A program made the position numbers and the translations under genes. The notes below the pieces were generated by a model. The model had not been told where the DNA came from. It saw only the letters and a program-made list of their open reading frames with translations, and did no database searches. From Bacillota bacterium (lineage in GTDB: Bacteria; Bacillota; Clostridia; Christensenellales; Aristaeellaceae), in assembly GCA_023425025.1 (NCBI GenBank), contig JAFADG010000061.1, forward strand, positions 1 to 64,000: a stretch of 64,000 bases of DNA. The letters run 5' to 3'. How positions within the stretch are numbered: the first letter of the stretch is position 1; every line of letters starts with the position of its first letter. Shown here in pieces: positions 26,496 to 34,149 of the stretch.

Positions 26496-27553
26496 TGACC
26501 TATGAAACCCAAAGCTGCGAGACGGCAAATCGTCTGAAAAACAAAGAGACCGTCCGCATCCTTGCCTTGGAAACCTCCTGCGATGAAACGGCGGCGGCCA
26601 TTGTGGAAAACGGCCGGAACATTATCAGCAATGTGGTGTTTTCGCAGATCGACCTGCATGCCTTGTATGGCGGCGTGGTGCCCGAAATCGCCAGCCGTGC
26701 CCACGTGGAAGCCTGCGACCGGGTGATCGACGAAGCGCTGGCACACGCGGGGATGGCCTTTTCCCAGATCGACGCGCTGGCAGTGACCCACGGTCCCGGC
26801 TTGGTTGGCGCGCTTTTGACCGGCGTCAGCTGCATGAAGGGATTGGCCTATGCGCTGAACCTGCCTCTGATTCCGGTGAATCACATCGAGGGCCACGTCA
26901 GCGCCAACTATCTTTCCTACCCCGATTTGAAGCCGCCATTTTTGTGCCTGGTGGTCAGCGGCGGCCACAGCCATCTGATTGAAGTGCAGGATTATGGCGT
27001 ATACCGTTTACTTGGCCAGACCCAGGATGATGCCGCCGGGGAAGCCTTCGACAAGGCCGCCCGGATACTGGACCTCCCCTACCCCGGCGGGCCCAGGCTG
27101 GACGCCTTGGCCGAGGAAGGGAACCCGTCCGCCTTTTCCCTGCCCAAGCCCAAACCAGAAGGCCGATATGATTACAGCTTTTCCGGCCTGAAAACCGCCT
27201 TCATCAACGAGGCCCACAAGCTCGCCCAGCAGGGCCGGGCCCTTCCCAAAGCCGATATGGCCGCCGCTTTCCGCATGGCGGTGGTATCCTCCCTGTGCGA
27301 AAAGGTGCTGCTGGCCGCCAAGGAGACAAAAGCCCCCGCCCTGGCCCTGGCCGGCGGCGTCTCCGCCAACAGCCTGCTCCGGCGCATGATGCAGGAACAA
27401 TGCAAAGCGGCTGGAATACCGCTGTATATGCCAAAGCTTTCCCTGTGCACCGACAACGCGGCCATGATCGCCAGCGCGGCTTATTATCGGTTGATTCGGG
27501 AGGAAACCGGCAATTTGACGCTGAACGCGCAGCCGGCGCTGAGGCTGGTGTGA
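26492..27553 (+). CDS. tsaD: tRNA N6-threonylcarbamoyladenosine synthase subunit TsaD
   Basis: 353 residues. TsaD transfers threonylcarbamoyl to A37 of ANN-decoding tRNAs. Visible are LALETSCDETAAAIV near residue 25, the metal-binding NHIEGHVSANYL, LVVSGGHSHLI, DDAAGEAFDKAARILDLPYP, and LALAGGVSANSLLR. About 20 residues at the N terminus (MMTYETQSCETANRLKNKET) are extra compared with most members. The start overlaps the stop of the DUF1461 gene. The gene is intact. Confidence 0.96.
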   Translation: MMTYETQSCETANRLKNKETVRILALETSCDETAAAIVENGRNIISNVVFSQIDLHALYGGVVPEIASRAHVEACDRVIDEALAHAGMAFSQIDALAVTHGPGLVGALLTGVSCMKGLAYALNLPLIPVNHIEGHVSANYLSYPDLKPPFLCLVVSGGHSHLIEVQDYGVYRLLGQTQDDAAGEAFDKAARILDLPYPGGPRLDALAEEGNPSAFSLPKPKPEGRYDYSFSGLKTAFINEAHKLAQQGRALPKADMAAAFRMAVVSSLCEKVLLAAKETKAPALALAGGVSANSLLRRMMQEQCKAAGIPLYMPKLSLCTDNAAMIASAAYYRLIREETGNLTLNAQPALRLV

Positions 27554-27604
27554 TACGCCCGTCTTTGACAAGACGGAAGCATACTGAGCGGATGGAGTAA
27601 ACGG

Positions 27605-28654
27605 ATGATTGTACAAGAAGCGCGCGCCGTCGCCAGGGAGTGGGTGGAACAATGCGGTTCCCTGCTTACCGGGTTCTGCGGCGCGTTCTTGTCGGGATCG
27701 GTTTTGACAGCCGGGGAATATGAGCCCTGGCCCGAAACATCGGATGTGGATATCGTTGTCATCACCGGTGCCGCGGAGCCGTACGCAAAGCCTGGCAAAT
27801 TTGTATACCGTTCATTGCTGCTGGAAGTGACGATACTGACAAAATCTGTGTTTACCGCGCTGGAATACGTCCTTTGCACCCACTATCTTGCCTTTGCTTT
27901 GTGCAAGGACAGCATTCTGGCCGACCCGGAGGGCTGGCTTGGTCCGCTGCACCTGGCCGTAAAATCGCAATATGCCCAGGCCCGCTGGGTACGCCGCCGC
28001 TGCAGCGCCTTCATCCGCCGCATACAGGACGGTGTCGCCGGCTTTGACATCCGCGCGCCTTTTCACGAACAGGTAACAAGCTGGGTGTTCCCCACCGGCA
28101 TCTCCACCTTCCCCATTCTTGCCGCCGCCTTGCAAAATTGCACGGTGCGAAAGCGCTATACGGCTGTCCGAATGGTGCTCGAAACGTATGGGATGATGGA
28201 ATTTTATTCGCCGCTGATGGGGCTTTTGACAGGCGGCGGCTTCCGGTCCGGCAGCCTGCCCGGCCATCTTGCGGAATTGGAAAAGACATTCGATCTGGCC
28301 GCCGCATCGCAAGGCCCATCCGCGAGCTACCCATACAGGGGCGATATATCTCCGGCTTCCAAAGCCATCGCCATAGACGGCTGCGGGAAGCTTATCGCAT
28401 CATCTTACCCGATGGAGGCTGTGTTTTGGATGGCAGTCACCTTCGCCAGATGCCATGCCATTCTTTGTATGGATGTGCCTGAAGGGGATGGCGAAAGGCT
28501 GCCGTCCTTTCGCGCGTTTATGTCGGATATGGGGATCGATTCCCCTGGCGGCTTTGAATCACGAAATCAGCATTTGCTGGCCTTTTTGCCGGAAGTGGAA
28601 CGCATTGCCGAAGTGATCATTCAAAAAAGGGCGACAGTCCCCCTATATGATTGA
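27605..28654 (+). CDS. Nucleotidyltransferase-fold protein of unknown substrate
   Basis: 349 residues. The N terminus (about 22-55) has the polymerase-beta-like nucleotidyltransferase signature: FLSGSVLTAGEYEP then ETSDVDIVVITG, with the two metal-binding Asp residues. The remainder is mainly helical. It is not one of the well-known aminoglycoside adenylyltransferases by eye, and no toxin/antitoxin partner gene lies beside it. It starts at ATG after GGATGGAG, with 51 bases after tsaD. Function not assigned. Confidence 0.7.
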   Translation: MIVQEARAVAREWVEQCGSLLTGFCGAFLSGSVLTAGEYEPWPETSDVDIVVITGAAEPYAKPGKFVYRSLLLEVTILTKSVFTALEYVLCTHYLAFALCKDSILADPEGWLGPLHLAVKSQYAQARWVRRRCSAFIRRIQDGVAGFDIRAPFHEQVTSWVFPTGISTFPILAAALQNCTVRKRYTAVRMVLETYGMMEFYSPLMGLLTGGGFRSGSLPGHLAELEKTFDLAAASQGPSASYPYRGDISPASKAIAIDGCGKLIASSYPMEAVFWMAVTFARCHAILCMDVPEGDGERLPSFRAFMSDMGIDSPGGFESRNQHLLAFLPEVERIAEVIIQKRATVPLYD

Positions 28655-28803
28655 ATATCAAAACATCACGCGTTCAAGGAAAGACGGCGCTGTCCCATTT
28701 GCTTTCAGGCCGTTGTACATTGCGTTTTGCACAAGGTTATCAACGCCATATACTGCCCCAAAAATCGAATCGAGGCAACGCTATTTCATTTTGTAAAGCA
28801 CGC

Positions 28804-28832
28804 TTGACATTTTGAACGATCAGCAGTATACT
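28804..28832 (+). promoter_or_regulatory. Promoter of the XRE/DUF2178 pair
   Basis: TTGACA, 17-base spacer, TATACT: a near-consensus sigma-A promoter 43 bases before the XRE start. Confidence 0.85.
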
Positions 28833-28835
28833 GAC

Positions 28836-28857
28836 AACGTAAAGCGAGCTTTACGTT
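28836..28857. promoter_or_regulatory. Palindromic operator at the XRE transcription start
   Basis: AACGTAAAGC and GCTTTACGTT are perfect 10-base inverted arms around GA. The site covers the expected transcription start, just after the -10 box. It is the likely self-repression operator of the XRE protein encoded next. Confidence 0.7.
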
Positions 28858-28875
28858 TTGGGAAGGAGCCCGGTC

Positions 28876-29079
28876 ATGAAAAACAGGTTGGAAGAATTGC
28901 GAAAGCAGCAAGGCATCGGTCAGGAGGCACTGGCAGATATCTTGCAGGTATCCCGGCAGACCATCAGTTCTCTGGAAAACGGCCGGTACAACCCATCCAT
29001 CCTGCTGGCGATGAAGATCGCAAGGTACTTTTGCCTGCCGGTGGAGGAAGTGTTCTTGTATGAGGAGGAACAATCGTGA
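28876..29079 (+). CDS. Small XRE-family transcriptional regulator
   Basis: 67 residues, a single helix-turn-helix domain: LEELRKQQGIGQEALADILQ then VSRQTISSLENGRYNPS, typical of YozG-like regulators. It starts after GGAAGGAG. The stop overlaps the GTG start of the next gene. The 22-base palindrome between promoter and gene is the probable operator. Such small regulators commonly pair with DUF2178 membrane proteins. Confidence 0.9.
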   Translation: MKNRLEELRKQQGIGQEALADILQVSRQTISSLENGRYNPSILLAMKIARYFCLPVEEVFLYEEEQS

Positions 29080-29498
29080 AAATCAAACGTTTTCTTTTTC
29101 TTGTCCTTGCCCTTTTGGGCGCCGCCCTAGTCATGGCCGGTATCTTTTTGTTTCCTGATCAAGCGCAAAAAAAGGCCGCAGGCTTATGCTACGGCTTTGG
29201 GTCGGCTTCTTTGGGCCTGGGGCTTGCCTGGTTTGCAGGCACATTTCTTTCCGGGCTTCAAAGCCAACAGGCAAAACGCCGCAAGGCCATTGCCGTGGCG
29301 GATGAAAGAAACATCACCATACAAGACAAGGCCGGCGCAGTCGTAGATAAGTACACCACATACGGCTTGATCCTATGGACTATGGCGGCTACCGTACTGT
29401 TCACAGACCTCACCCATATACTTCCGCCCATCATTCTGATGGTTTTCCGTTTTTTCCTGATGATCTACCATACCAACCGGCTCATGAAGGAAATGTAA
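29076..29498 (+). CDS. DUF2178-like membrane protein
   Basis: 140 residues with two N-terminal hydrophobic helices (about 4-24 and 37-60) and two more at about 95-130. Between them lies a cytoplasmic segment with DERNITIQDKAGAVVDKYT, the pattern typical of DUF2178. It starts with GTG after GAGGAGG, overlapping the regulator's stop. The role is unknown; a membrane partner controlled with, or controlling, the XRE regulator is likely. Confidence 0.75.
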   Translation: MKIKRFLFLVLALLGAALVMAGIFLFPDQAQKKAAGLCYGFGSASLGLGLAWFAGTFLSGLQSQQAKRRKAIAVADERNITIQDKAGAVVDKYTTYGLILWTMAATVLFTDLTHILPPIILMVFRFFLMIYHTNRLMKEM

Positions 29499-29524
29499 CA
29501 GCCAGGAGATGGTACCATCCACGC

Positions 29525-30463
29525 TTACAGAAAGCCCAATTCCTTGAACACAAACACAAACAGGAATATGGTGATAATCGACGTTCCCGTGGTGAACGCC
29601 ACCAATTGGCCGGCCAGCTTGCCGTCCGCCCCCATCTGCTGGGCCATGGTATAGCTGGATACGGCGGTAGGCGATGCAAAAAGCACCAGCAGGGCCAGCA
29701 ACGCTTCCCCGCGGAAGCCGATCAAAGCCGCAGCCGTCAGGAAAACACAGGGCACCAGCACCATGCGGGCCATCAGCCCCAGGCCGATCTGCCTTGCGTT
29801 TTCCTTTGCGTCAGCCGCCCGCAGCGAACCGCCAAGCGTTAGCAGGCACAGCGGTGTTGCCACGGCGGACATATCCTTGACCGTTTTTCGAATGACGGCA
29901 GGTACGGGGATGCCAAGCAGCAAAACCGTCAGCCCAAGCGCCGCGGCAATCACCAGCGGATTTTTGATAATGCCAAGGGCAATCTTCCCAAAGCTCACCC
30001 TGCCCGCGCGGAAGTATTCCAGCACAAACACCGCCAGCGCATTGCTCAGTGGCACAAACACGCTGCCAAGCAACGCAACGGAAGCGGCATTCCCCTCCCC
30101 ATACAGCGAAATCGCCACCGCCAGGCCAAAGATCAAAAAATTGCTGCGGATAATGGTCTGCACAATGGCCGCCCGCTTTTTGTTATCCTTTTCAAAGCGC
30201 GGGATCAGCCACATGGACAGGCCGAAAATCAAAAACACGCAGGCAACGGTATAGCCGATCAGCCCCGGGTTGAAAGCCTGCTTCACATCCACCGCGTACA
30301 GGTTTTGAAACAGCAATATGGGCAGGAATATGCGAAACGCAATATTATCCACCTTGCGCAGCGTCTGTTCATCGGCCAGGCCAAGTCTTCTTACACCCAT
30401 TCCCACCAGCATCATCAATAAGAGGGGCAGCACCACCTGGGCAGATATGATTAAGTTCTGCAA
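29525..30463 (-). CDS. AEC-family (auxin efflux carrier-like) transporter
   Basis: 312 residues with about ten hydrophobic helices in two inverted halves. LPLLLMMLVGMGVRRLGLAD at the N terminus and FASPTAVSSYTMAQQMGADG near the C terminus are typical of the AEC family. Bacterial members carry organic acids such as malate or malonate; the substrate here is unknown. It starts at TTG after AGGAAGG. Confidence 0.87.
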   Translation of the reverse strand: MQNLIISAQVVLPLLLMMLVGMGVRRLGLADEQTLRKVDNIAFRIFLPILLFQNLYAVDVKQAFNPGLIGYTVACVFLIFGLSMWLIPRFEKDNKKRAAIVQTIIRSNFLIFGLAVAISLYGEGNAASVALLGSVFVPLSNALAVFVLEYFRAGRVSFGKIALGIIKNPLVIAAALGLTVLLLGIPVPAVIRKTVKDMSAVATPLCLLTLGGSLRAADAKENARQIGLGLMARMVLVPCVFLTAAALIGFRGEALLALLVLFASPTAVSSYTMAQQMGADGKLAGQLVAFTTGTSIITIFLFVFVFKELGFL

Positions 30464-30487
30464 TCCACTCTATCCTTCCTATGTATA

Positions 30488-31414
30488 CTACAAAGAGGCC
30501 CGGGCGCTTTTCGCCTCTTTTTTTGCGATCGCCCGCAGGTACAAGAACAGGCCCAGCAGTACCACAGCGCCGCCCAAGAGCAAAAGAAGGCTGGGCTTTT
30601 CGTCGAACATCAACAGCGCCCATAGCATGGCCCCCACCGGCTCGCCCAGCAGCGCAAAGGATACCACATGGGCGCTGACGCTGCCCAGCGCATACGTGAA
30701 CACCGCGTGCCCCATCAGCGTAGAGCCCGCCACCAGGCCGGCCAGATACCATTTTGCATTTCCCGGCAGATGAAAGCCGCCGGCAAATGGTATCAGCAAA
30801 GCGAGGATCAGCGCGGTAGCCAAATAAACAAATACCGTGTATCCCATCGCAGGCAGGCTCTTGCGGGCGTGCCTGCCGCACAGCCAATGCCCGGCCATGG
30901 TGACGGCGCCGGAGAGCGCCAGCAGATCGCCGATAATGTCGCCCCCAAGTCCGGTCAGGCTGTTTACGCCGATCATGATGGCGCCGATCAGCGCCACCAG
31001 GGCGCCGGGGCGGGCAGCTTTTTGCATGGGCTCATGCAGTAACAGCCCCGAAAACGCGGCCACAAACAGGGGCTGGGTGCAAACCAGCGCTACCGAGGCG
31101 AAGGTGGAGGTGCTGTTCATGGAAGTCATCCAGGTATAGTAATGCAGCGCCAGGAATACAGCGGCCAGCACGCCGAACAATAACTGCCGCTTGGAGGCGT
31201 GGAGCACCTGGCCCAGGGAGGAATGGGCTTCGCCCGCTTTTTTGCGCAGGGAAAAGGGCAGCATGATAAGGCCCGCGGACAGCATGCGCAAAAAGGCGAT
31301 GGTGATGGGGGTAGCGTCCTGCAGGAGCGCGCCTTTGACCATCGGCCCGCTGTAGGAAACCATGAATACGCCGAAGATCACCAGCAGGTAGGCTTTCTTT
31401 TGCGAAGCGGGCAT
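30488..31414 (-). CDS. EamA-family (DMT superfamily) transporter
   Basis: 308 residues with ten hydrophobic helices arranged as two EamA repeats. The first repeat opens with VIFGVFMVSYSGPMVKGALL, the second with GDLLALSGAVTMAGHWLCGR. Near the end LGEPVGAMLWALLMFDEKPS is typical of the family. It probably exports a metabolite; the substrate is unknown. The ATG follows GGGAG. It reads in the same direction as the AEC transporter gene 24 bases downstream. Confidence 0.88.
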   Translation of the reverse strand: MPASQKKAYLLVIFGVFMVSYSGPMVKGALLQDATPITIAFLRMLSAGLIMLPFSLRKKAGEAHSSLGQVLHASKRQLLFGVLAAVFLALHYYTWMTSMNSTSTFASVALVCTQPLFVAAFSGLLLHEPMQKAARPGALVALIGAIMIGVNSLTGLGGDIIGDLLALSGAVTMAGHWLCGRHARKSLPAMGYTVFVYLATALILALLIPFAGGFHLPGNAKWYLAGLVAGSTLMGHAVFTYALGSVSAHVVSFALLGEPVGAMLWALLMFDEKPSLLLLLGGAVVLLGLFLYLRAIAKKEAKSARASL

Positions 31415-31711
31415 CAGGGGGGCTCCCTTCTCATTTTATATTCGTCTGATATCTTTATTGCCGTATTGGGAAGATTTCGTGCCTGCGGGCACGACCAAAG
31501 GGCTTTCCGCCCATCTGGCTCAATCGTCGCATTACTCGCTGCCGCTCGTACTGCTCGTTTCGCCAGCCTCCTCCGCCTCGCTTCATCCGCCACAGGCGGC
31601 GCTTCGGCTACGGAGCCCTTTGGAAACCTTCGGACGCCCACTATCAGAAATCAACTCATCTCGGCGCATCTGTTTCTGATAGATACAGAGGCGAAAATGC
31701 CTTTCTTTGCC
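31415..31711. other. Structured intergenic sequence upstream of the EamA gene
   Basis: About 300 non-coding bases. They include inverted arms CTATCAGAAA/TTTCTGATAG (about 31640-31682), GTGCCTGCGGGCAC near 31480, and many short repeats of GCTCG/CGCTGC type. It does not resemble the element at 24.4 and 44.8 kb. It may be another repeat or the 5' leader of the EamA gene; no gene was found. Confidence 0.4.
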
Positions 31712-31776
31712 TTTATCAAAGTTTTCCGGGGTGGGTGCGGGAGGAGCTCTTTTGAAAAAGAGCCCCTCCCGCGAAT
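31712..31776 (-). repeat. Family-1 G-rich hairpin repeat, copy 5
   Basis: Read on the minus strand: GCGGGAGGGGCTCTTT and AAAGAGCTCCTCCCGC arms, then a tail containing CACCCACCCCGGAAAACTTT. It follows the mnmG stop in the direction of transcription. Confidence 0.75.
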
Positions 31777-31780
31777 AAGA

Positions 31781-33673
31781 CTACCCCTCGTTCTCCCCGT
31801 TCTCCCCGTTCTCCCCGTTCCTCCCGTTCCTCCCCAGCCAGACCATGAGCACGGCGATATCGGCCGGGGAGACGCCGGGAATGCGGGCGGCCTGGCCCAG
31901 GGAGCGGGGGCGCTGGCGGTCCAGCTTTTGGCGGGCTTCGATGCGCAATGCGTCCATGGAAAGGTAGGGCGCATCGGCGGGGAGCAAGGCGTTTTCCATG
32001 GCTCTTGCCTTGGACAATTGGGCTTCCTGCTTGCGCAGGTAGCCGTCGTATTTGACGGAAATTTCAGCCTGTTCCGCGGCGGCGGCAGAAGCGTCTTGAA
32101 GCTGCGGCGCAAGGGATTGTATATGAGCAAAGGTCACTGCCGGCCTTCTCAAAAGCTCTTCGCCGGTCAGGGTCCCCACATGGGGCGGCTCGCCCAAGGC
32201 GGCCAGCAGCTCTGCCCGTTCCTTCGTAGGCGGCAGAGATAGGCCGGCCAGCTTTTCCCGCAGTTCCCGGGTTTCTTTGGCTTTTGCTTTCATCCGGCGC
32301 AGCCGCTCTTCGCCGGCCAATCCGGCCTTGTAGCCCAATTCCGTCAGGCGCAGGTCGGCGTTGTCCTGGCGCAGGTACAGCCGGTGCTCGGCACGGCTGG
32401 TCATCATGCGGTAAGGTTCGTCGGTGCCCTTGGTGGTCAGATCGTCTGCCAGCACGCCGATGTACGCCATGTCGCGGGTGATGATCAGCGGCTCCTTCCC
32501 CTGCAGCTTCAAGGCGGCATTCATGCCGGCCAGCAGGCCCTGGGCGGCGGCTTCCTCATAACCGGAGGTGCCATTCACCTGTCCGGCAAAGTACAGGCCG
32601 GGGATGGAAAGAGCCTCCAGTGTGGGCTTCAATGCTCTGGAATCAATGCAGTCATACTCAATGGCATAGGCCAGCCGGGTCAATACGGCATTCTCCAGGC
32701 CGGGAACGCTGCGGTACATCAGCCACTGCACATCCTCCGGCAGGCTGGAGGACATGCCCTGTATGTACCATTCGGTGCTGTTCATGCCCTCCGGCTCCAG
32801 AAAGACCTGGTGCCTGTCCTTGTCGGCAAAGCGGCTGATCTTATCCTCAATGCTGGGGCAGTACCTGGCGCCGGTGCCCTTGATATCGCCGCGGTACATG
32901 GGCGCCCGGTGCAGGTTTTGCCGGATGATTTCATGGGTCCGCTCATTGGTCCAGGTCAGGTAGCAGAGCATGCGGTTGTGAAGCGATTGATCTGTCAAAA
33001 AAGAAAAGGGCGTCACTGGATCATCGCCGGGCTGGGGCTCCATTTTCGAAAAGTCAACGGATCGCACATCCACCCTGGCCGGCGTGCCGGTTTTGAAGCG
33101 GCGCAGCTCAAAACCAAGCTCGGTCAGCGCATTTGATAAATGGTTGGCCGCCAGCAGGCCTTGGGGCCCGCTGTTCCAGTTTGCCTCACCGATAATGATC
33201 CTGCTTTTCAAGTACACGCCGCTGGCGATGATCACCGCCGGGCACTCCACCGTTTCCCCGGTGGTGGTCGCAACGCCGCAAACCTCGCCGCTGCGGGTCA
33301 GGATGCGGCTGATCTCCCCTTGGCGGATGGTCAGATTGGGCTGGGAAAACAGCGCCGCCCGCATGCGGTTTTGATACGCCTGCTTGTCCGCCTGGGCGCG
33401 GAGGCTGTATACGGCCGGGCCTTTGCCGCGGTTGAGCATGCGGCTTTGCAAAAATGTATCGTCGATGGCCCGGCCCATCTCGCCGCCCAGCGCGTCCAGC
33501 TCCCGGACCAGATGACCCTTGGAGGTGCCGCCGATCACGGGATTGCAGGCCATCAGCGCGATGGCGTCAATGTTCAGCGTATATAAAAGGGTGGGAATAC
33601 CCATGCGCGCGGCAGCCAGCGCGGCCTCGCAGCCCGCGTGCCCGGCCCCCGCGACTACCAAACGGTACGCCAT
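31781..33673 (-). CDS. mnmG: tRNA uridine 5-carboxymethylaminomethyl modification enzyme MnmG
   Basis: 630 residues. With MnmE it modifies the wobble uridine U34 of certain tRNAs, using FAD. The N-terminal dinucleotide-binding motif VVAGAGHAGCEAALAAARMG (residues 6-25), CNPVIGGTSKGHLVRELDAL, and LYFAGQVNGTSGYEEAAAQG are diagnostic. The last residues are a low-complexity tail (GRNGRNGENGENGENEG) encoded by a 9-base tandem repeat. The ATG at 33673 follows AAGGGGA; the frame is open ten codons further up without support. mnmE is not beside it in this window. Confidence 0.97.
   Translation of the reverse strand: MAYRLVVAGAGHAGCEAALAAARMGIPTLLYTLNIDAIALMACNPVIGGTSKGHLVRELDALGGEMGRAIDDTFLQSRMLNRGKGPAVYSLRAQADKQAYQNRMRAALFSQPNLTIRQGEISRILTRSGEVCGVATTTGETVECPAVIIASGVYLKSRIIIGEANWNSGPQGLLAANHLSNALTELGFELRRFKTGTPARVDVRSVDFSKMEPQPGDDPVTPFSFLTDQSLHNRMLCYLTWTNERTHEIIRQNLHRAPMYRGDIKGTGARYCPSIEDKISRFADKDRHQVFLEPEGMNSTEWYIQGMSSSLPEDVQWLMYRSVPGLENAVLTRLAYAIEYDCIDSRALKPTLEALSIPGLYFAGQVNGTSGYEEAAAQGLLAGMNAALKLQGKEPLIITRDMAYIGVLADDLTTKGTDEPYRMMTSRAEHRLYLRQDNADLRLTELGYKAGLAGEERLRRMKAKAKETRELREKLAGLSLPPTKERAELLAALGEPPHVGTLTGEELLRRPAVTFAHIQSLAPQLQDASAAAAEQAEISVKYDGYLRKQEAQLSKARAMENALLPADAPYLSMDALRIEARQKLDRQRPRSLGQAARIPGVSPADIAVLMVWLGRNGRNGENGENGENEG
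31788..31836. repeat. 9-base tandem repeat in the mnmG 3' end
   Basis: GTTCTCCCC and close variants (GTTCCTCCC) repeat about five times on the plus strand, encoding the Asn-Gly-Glu/Arg tail of MnmG. Confidence 0.8.
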
Positions 33674-33705
33674 CCAAAGTCCCCTTTCCTGTATAAAACG
33701 CACTC

Positions 33706-33733
33706 ATTATATCATGTGCAACCACCGCTGCAA
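33706..33733 (-). promoter_or_regulatory. mnmG promoter
   Basis: Minus-strand TTGCAG, 16-base spacer, TATAAT, 32 bases before the mnmG start. Confidence 0.6.
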
Positions 33734-33815
33734 AGGAAAAAATCCGGCTTAAAAAGATAACATAATGTGGTAATAGAAATCAAAAGCAAAAGTGCATTAA
33801 TATAAGAAGAAACCC

Positions 33816-33844
33816 TTTTCTTTTTGCTGCCAAAATGGTATAAT
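33816..33844 (+). promoter_or_regulatory. remB-gyrB-gyrA promoter
   Basis: A clear TATAAT at 33839 has a weak TTTTCT 17 bases upstream. It stands 38 bases before the remB-like start. Confidence 0.5.
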
Positions 33845-33881
33845 GAATCGTTGGAAATTTATCTTGGACGGTGGAAAAACC

Positions 33882-34133
33882 ATGATGCTTCACCTTTCCC
33901 TGGATCGCAGCATCCCCTTTTCGCAGGTCATTCTCCTGGTGGACTTGGGCCGCGAAAAGACAAGGGATACCCAGGCGGCGATCCAGGCTTTCAAGGCGGC
34001 AGGCCGGCTGCAATCCCTTGGGGAGCCGGCAAAATCCATGGTATTGGTTCAGGTTAAACAGGAGCAATGGTGCTACCTTTCCCCCATATCGGTACGTACC
34101 TTATTCCGCCGGGTCCACGCAAATCTAGGATAA
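33882..34133 (+). CDS. RemB/YaaB-like DUF370 family protein
   Basis: 83 residues. The N-terminal MMLHLSLDRSIPFSQVILLV, then AKSMVLVQVKQEQWCYLSPI and SVRTLFRR, match the short DUF370-type YaaB/RemB proteins that sit before gyrB in Bacillota. RemB is linked to regulation of extracellular matrix genes in Bacillus. The ATG at 33882 follows GGTGG; an upstream start at 33843 overlaps the -10 box of the promoter and is rejected. It is the first gene of the gyrase operon. Confidence 0.78.
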   Translation: MMLHLSLDRSIPFSQVILLVDLGREKTRDTQAAIQAFKAAGRLQSLGEPAKSMVLVQVKQEQWCYLSPISVRTLFRRVHANLG

Positions 34134-34149
34134 GGGCAGGTGGTTTTTT

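Noticed and set aside
28876..29498. Toxin-antitoxin reading of the XRE/membrane protein pair
   Set aside because: The second protein has four membrane helices and a DUF2178-like pattern, not a small toxin; the pair fits an autoregulated membrane module.
33674..33881. Possible replication origin upstream of remB-gyrB
   Set aside because: No TTATNCACA-type DnaA boxes are visible, the gap is short, and dnaA, dnaN and recF are absent.
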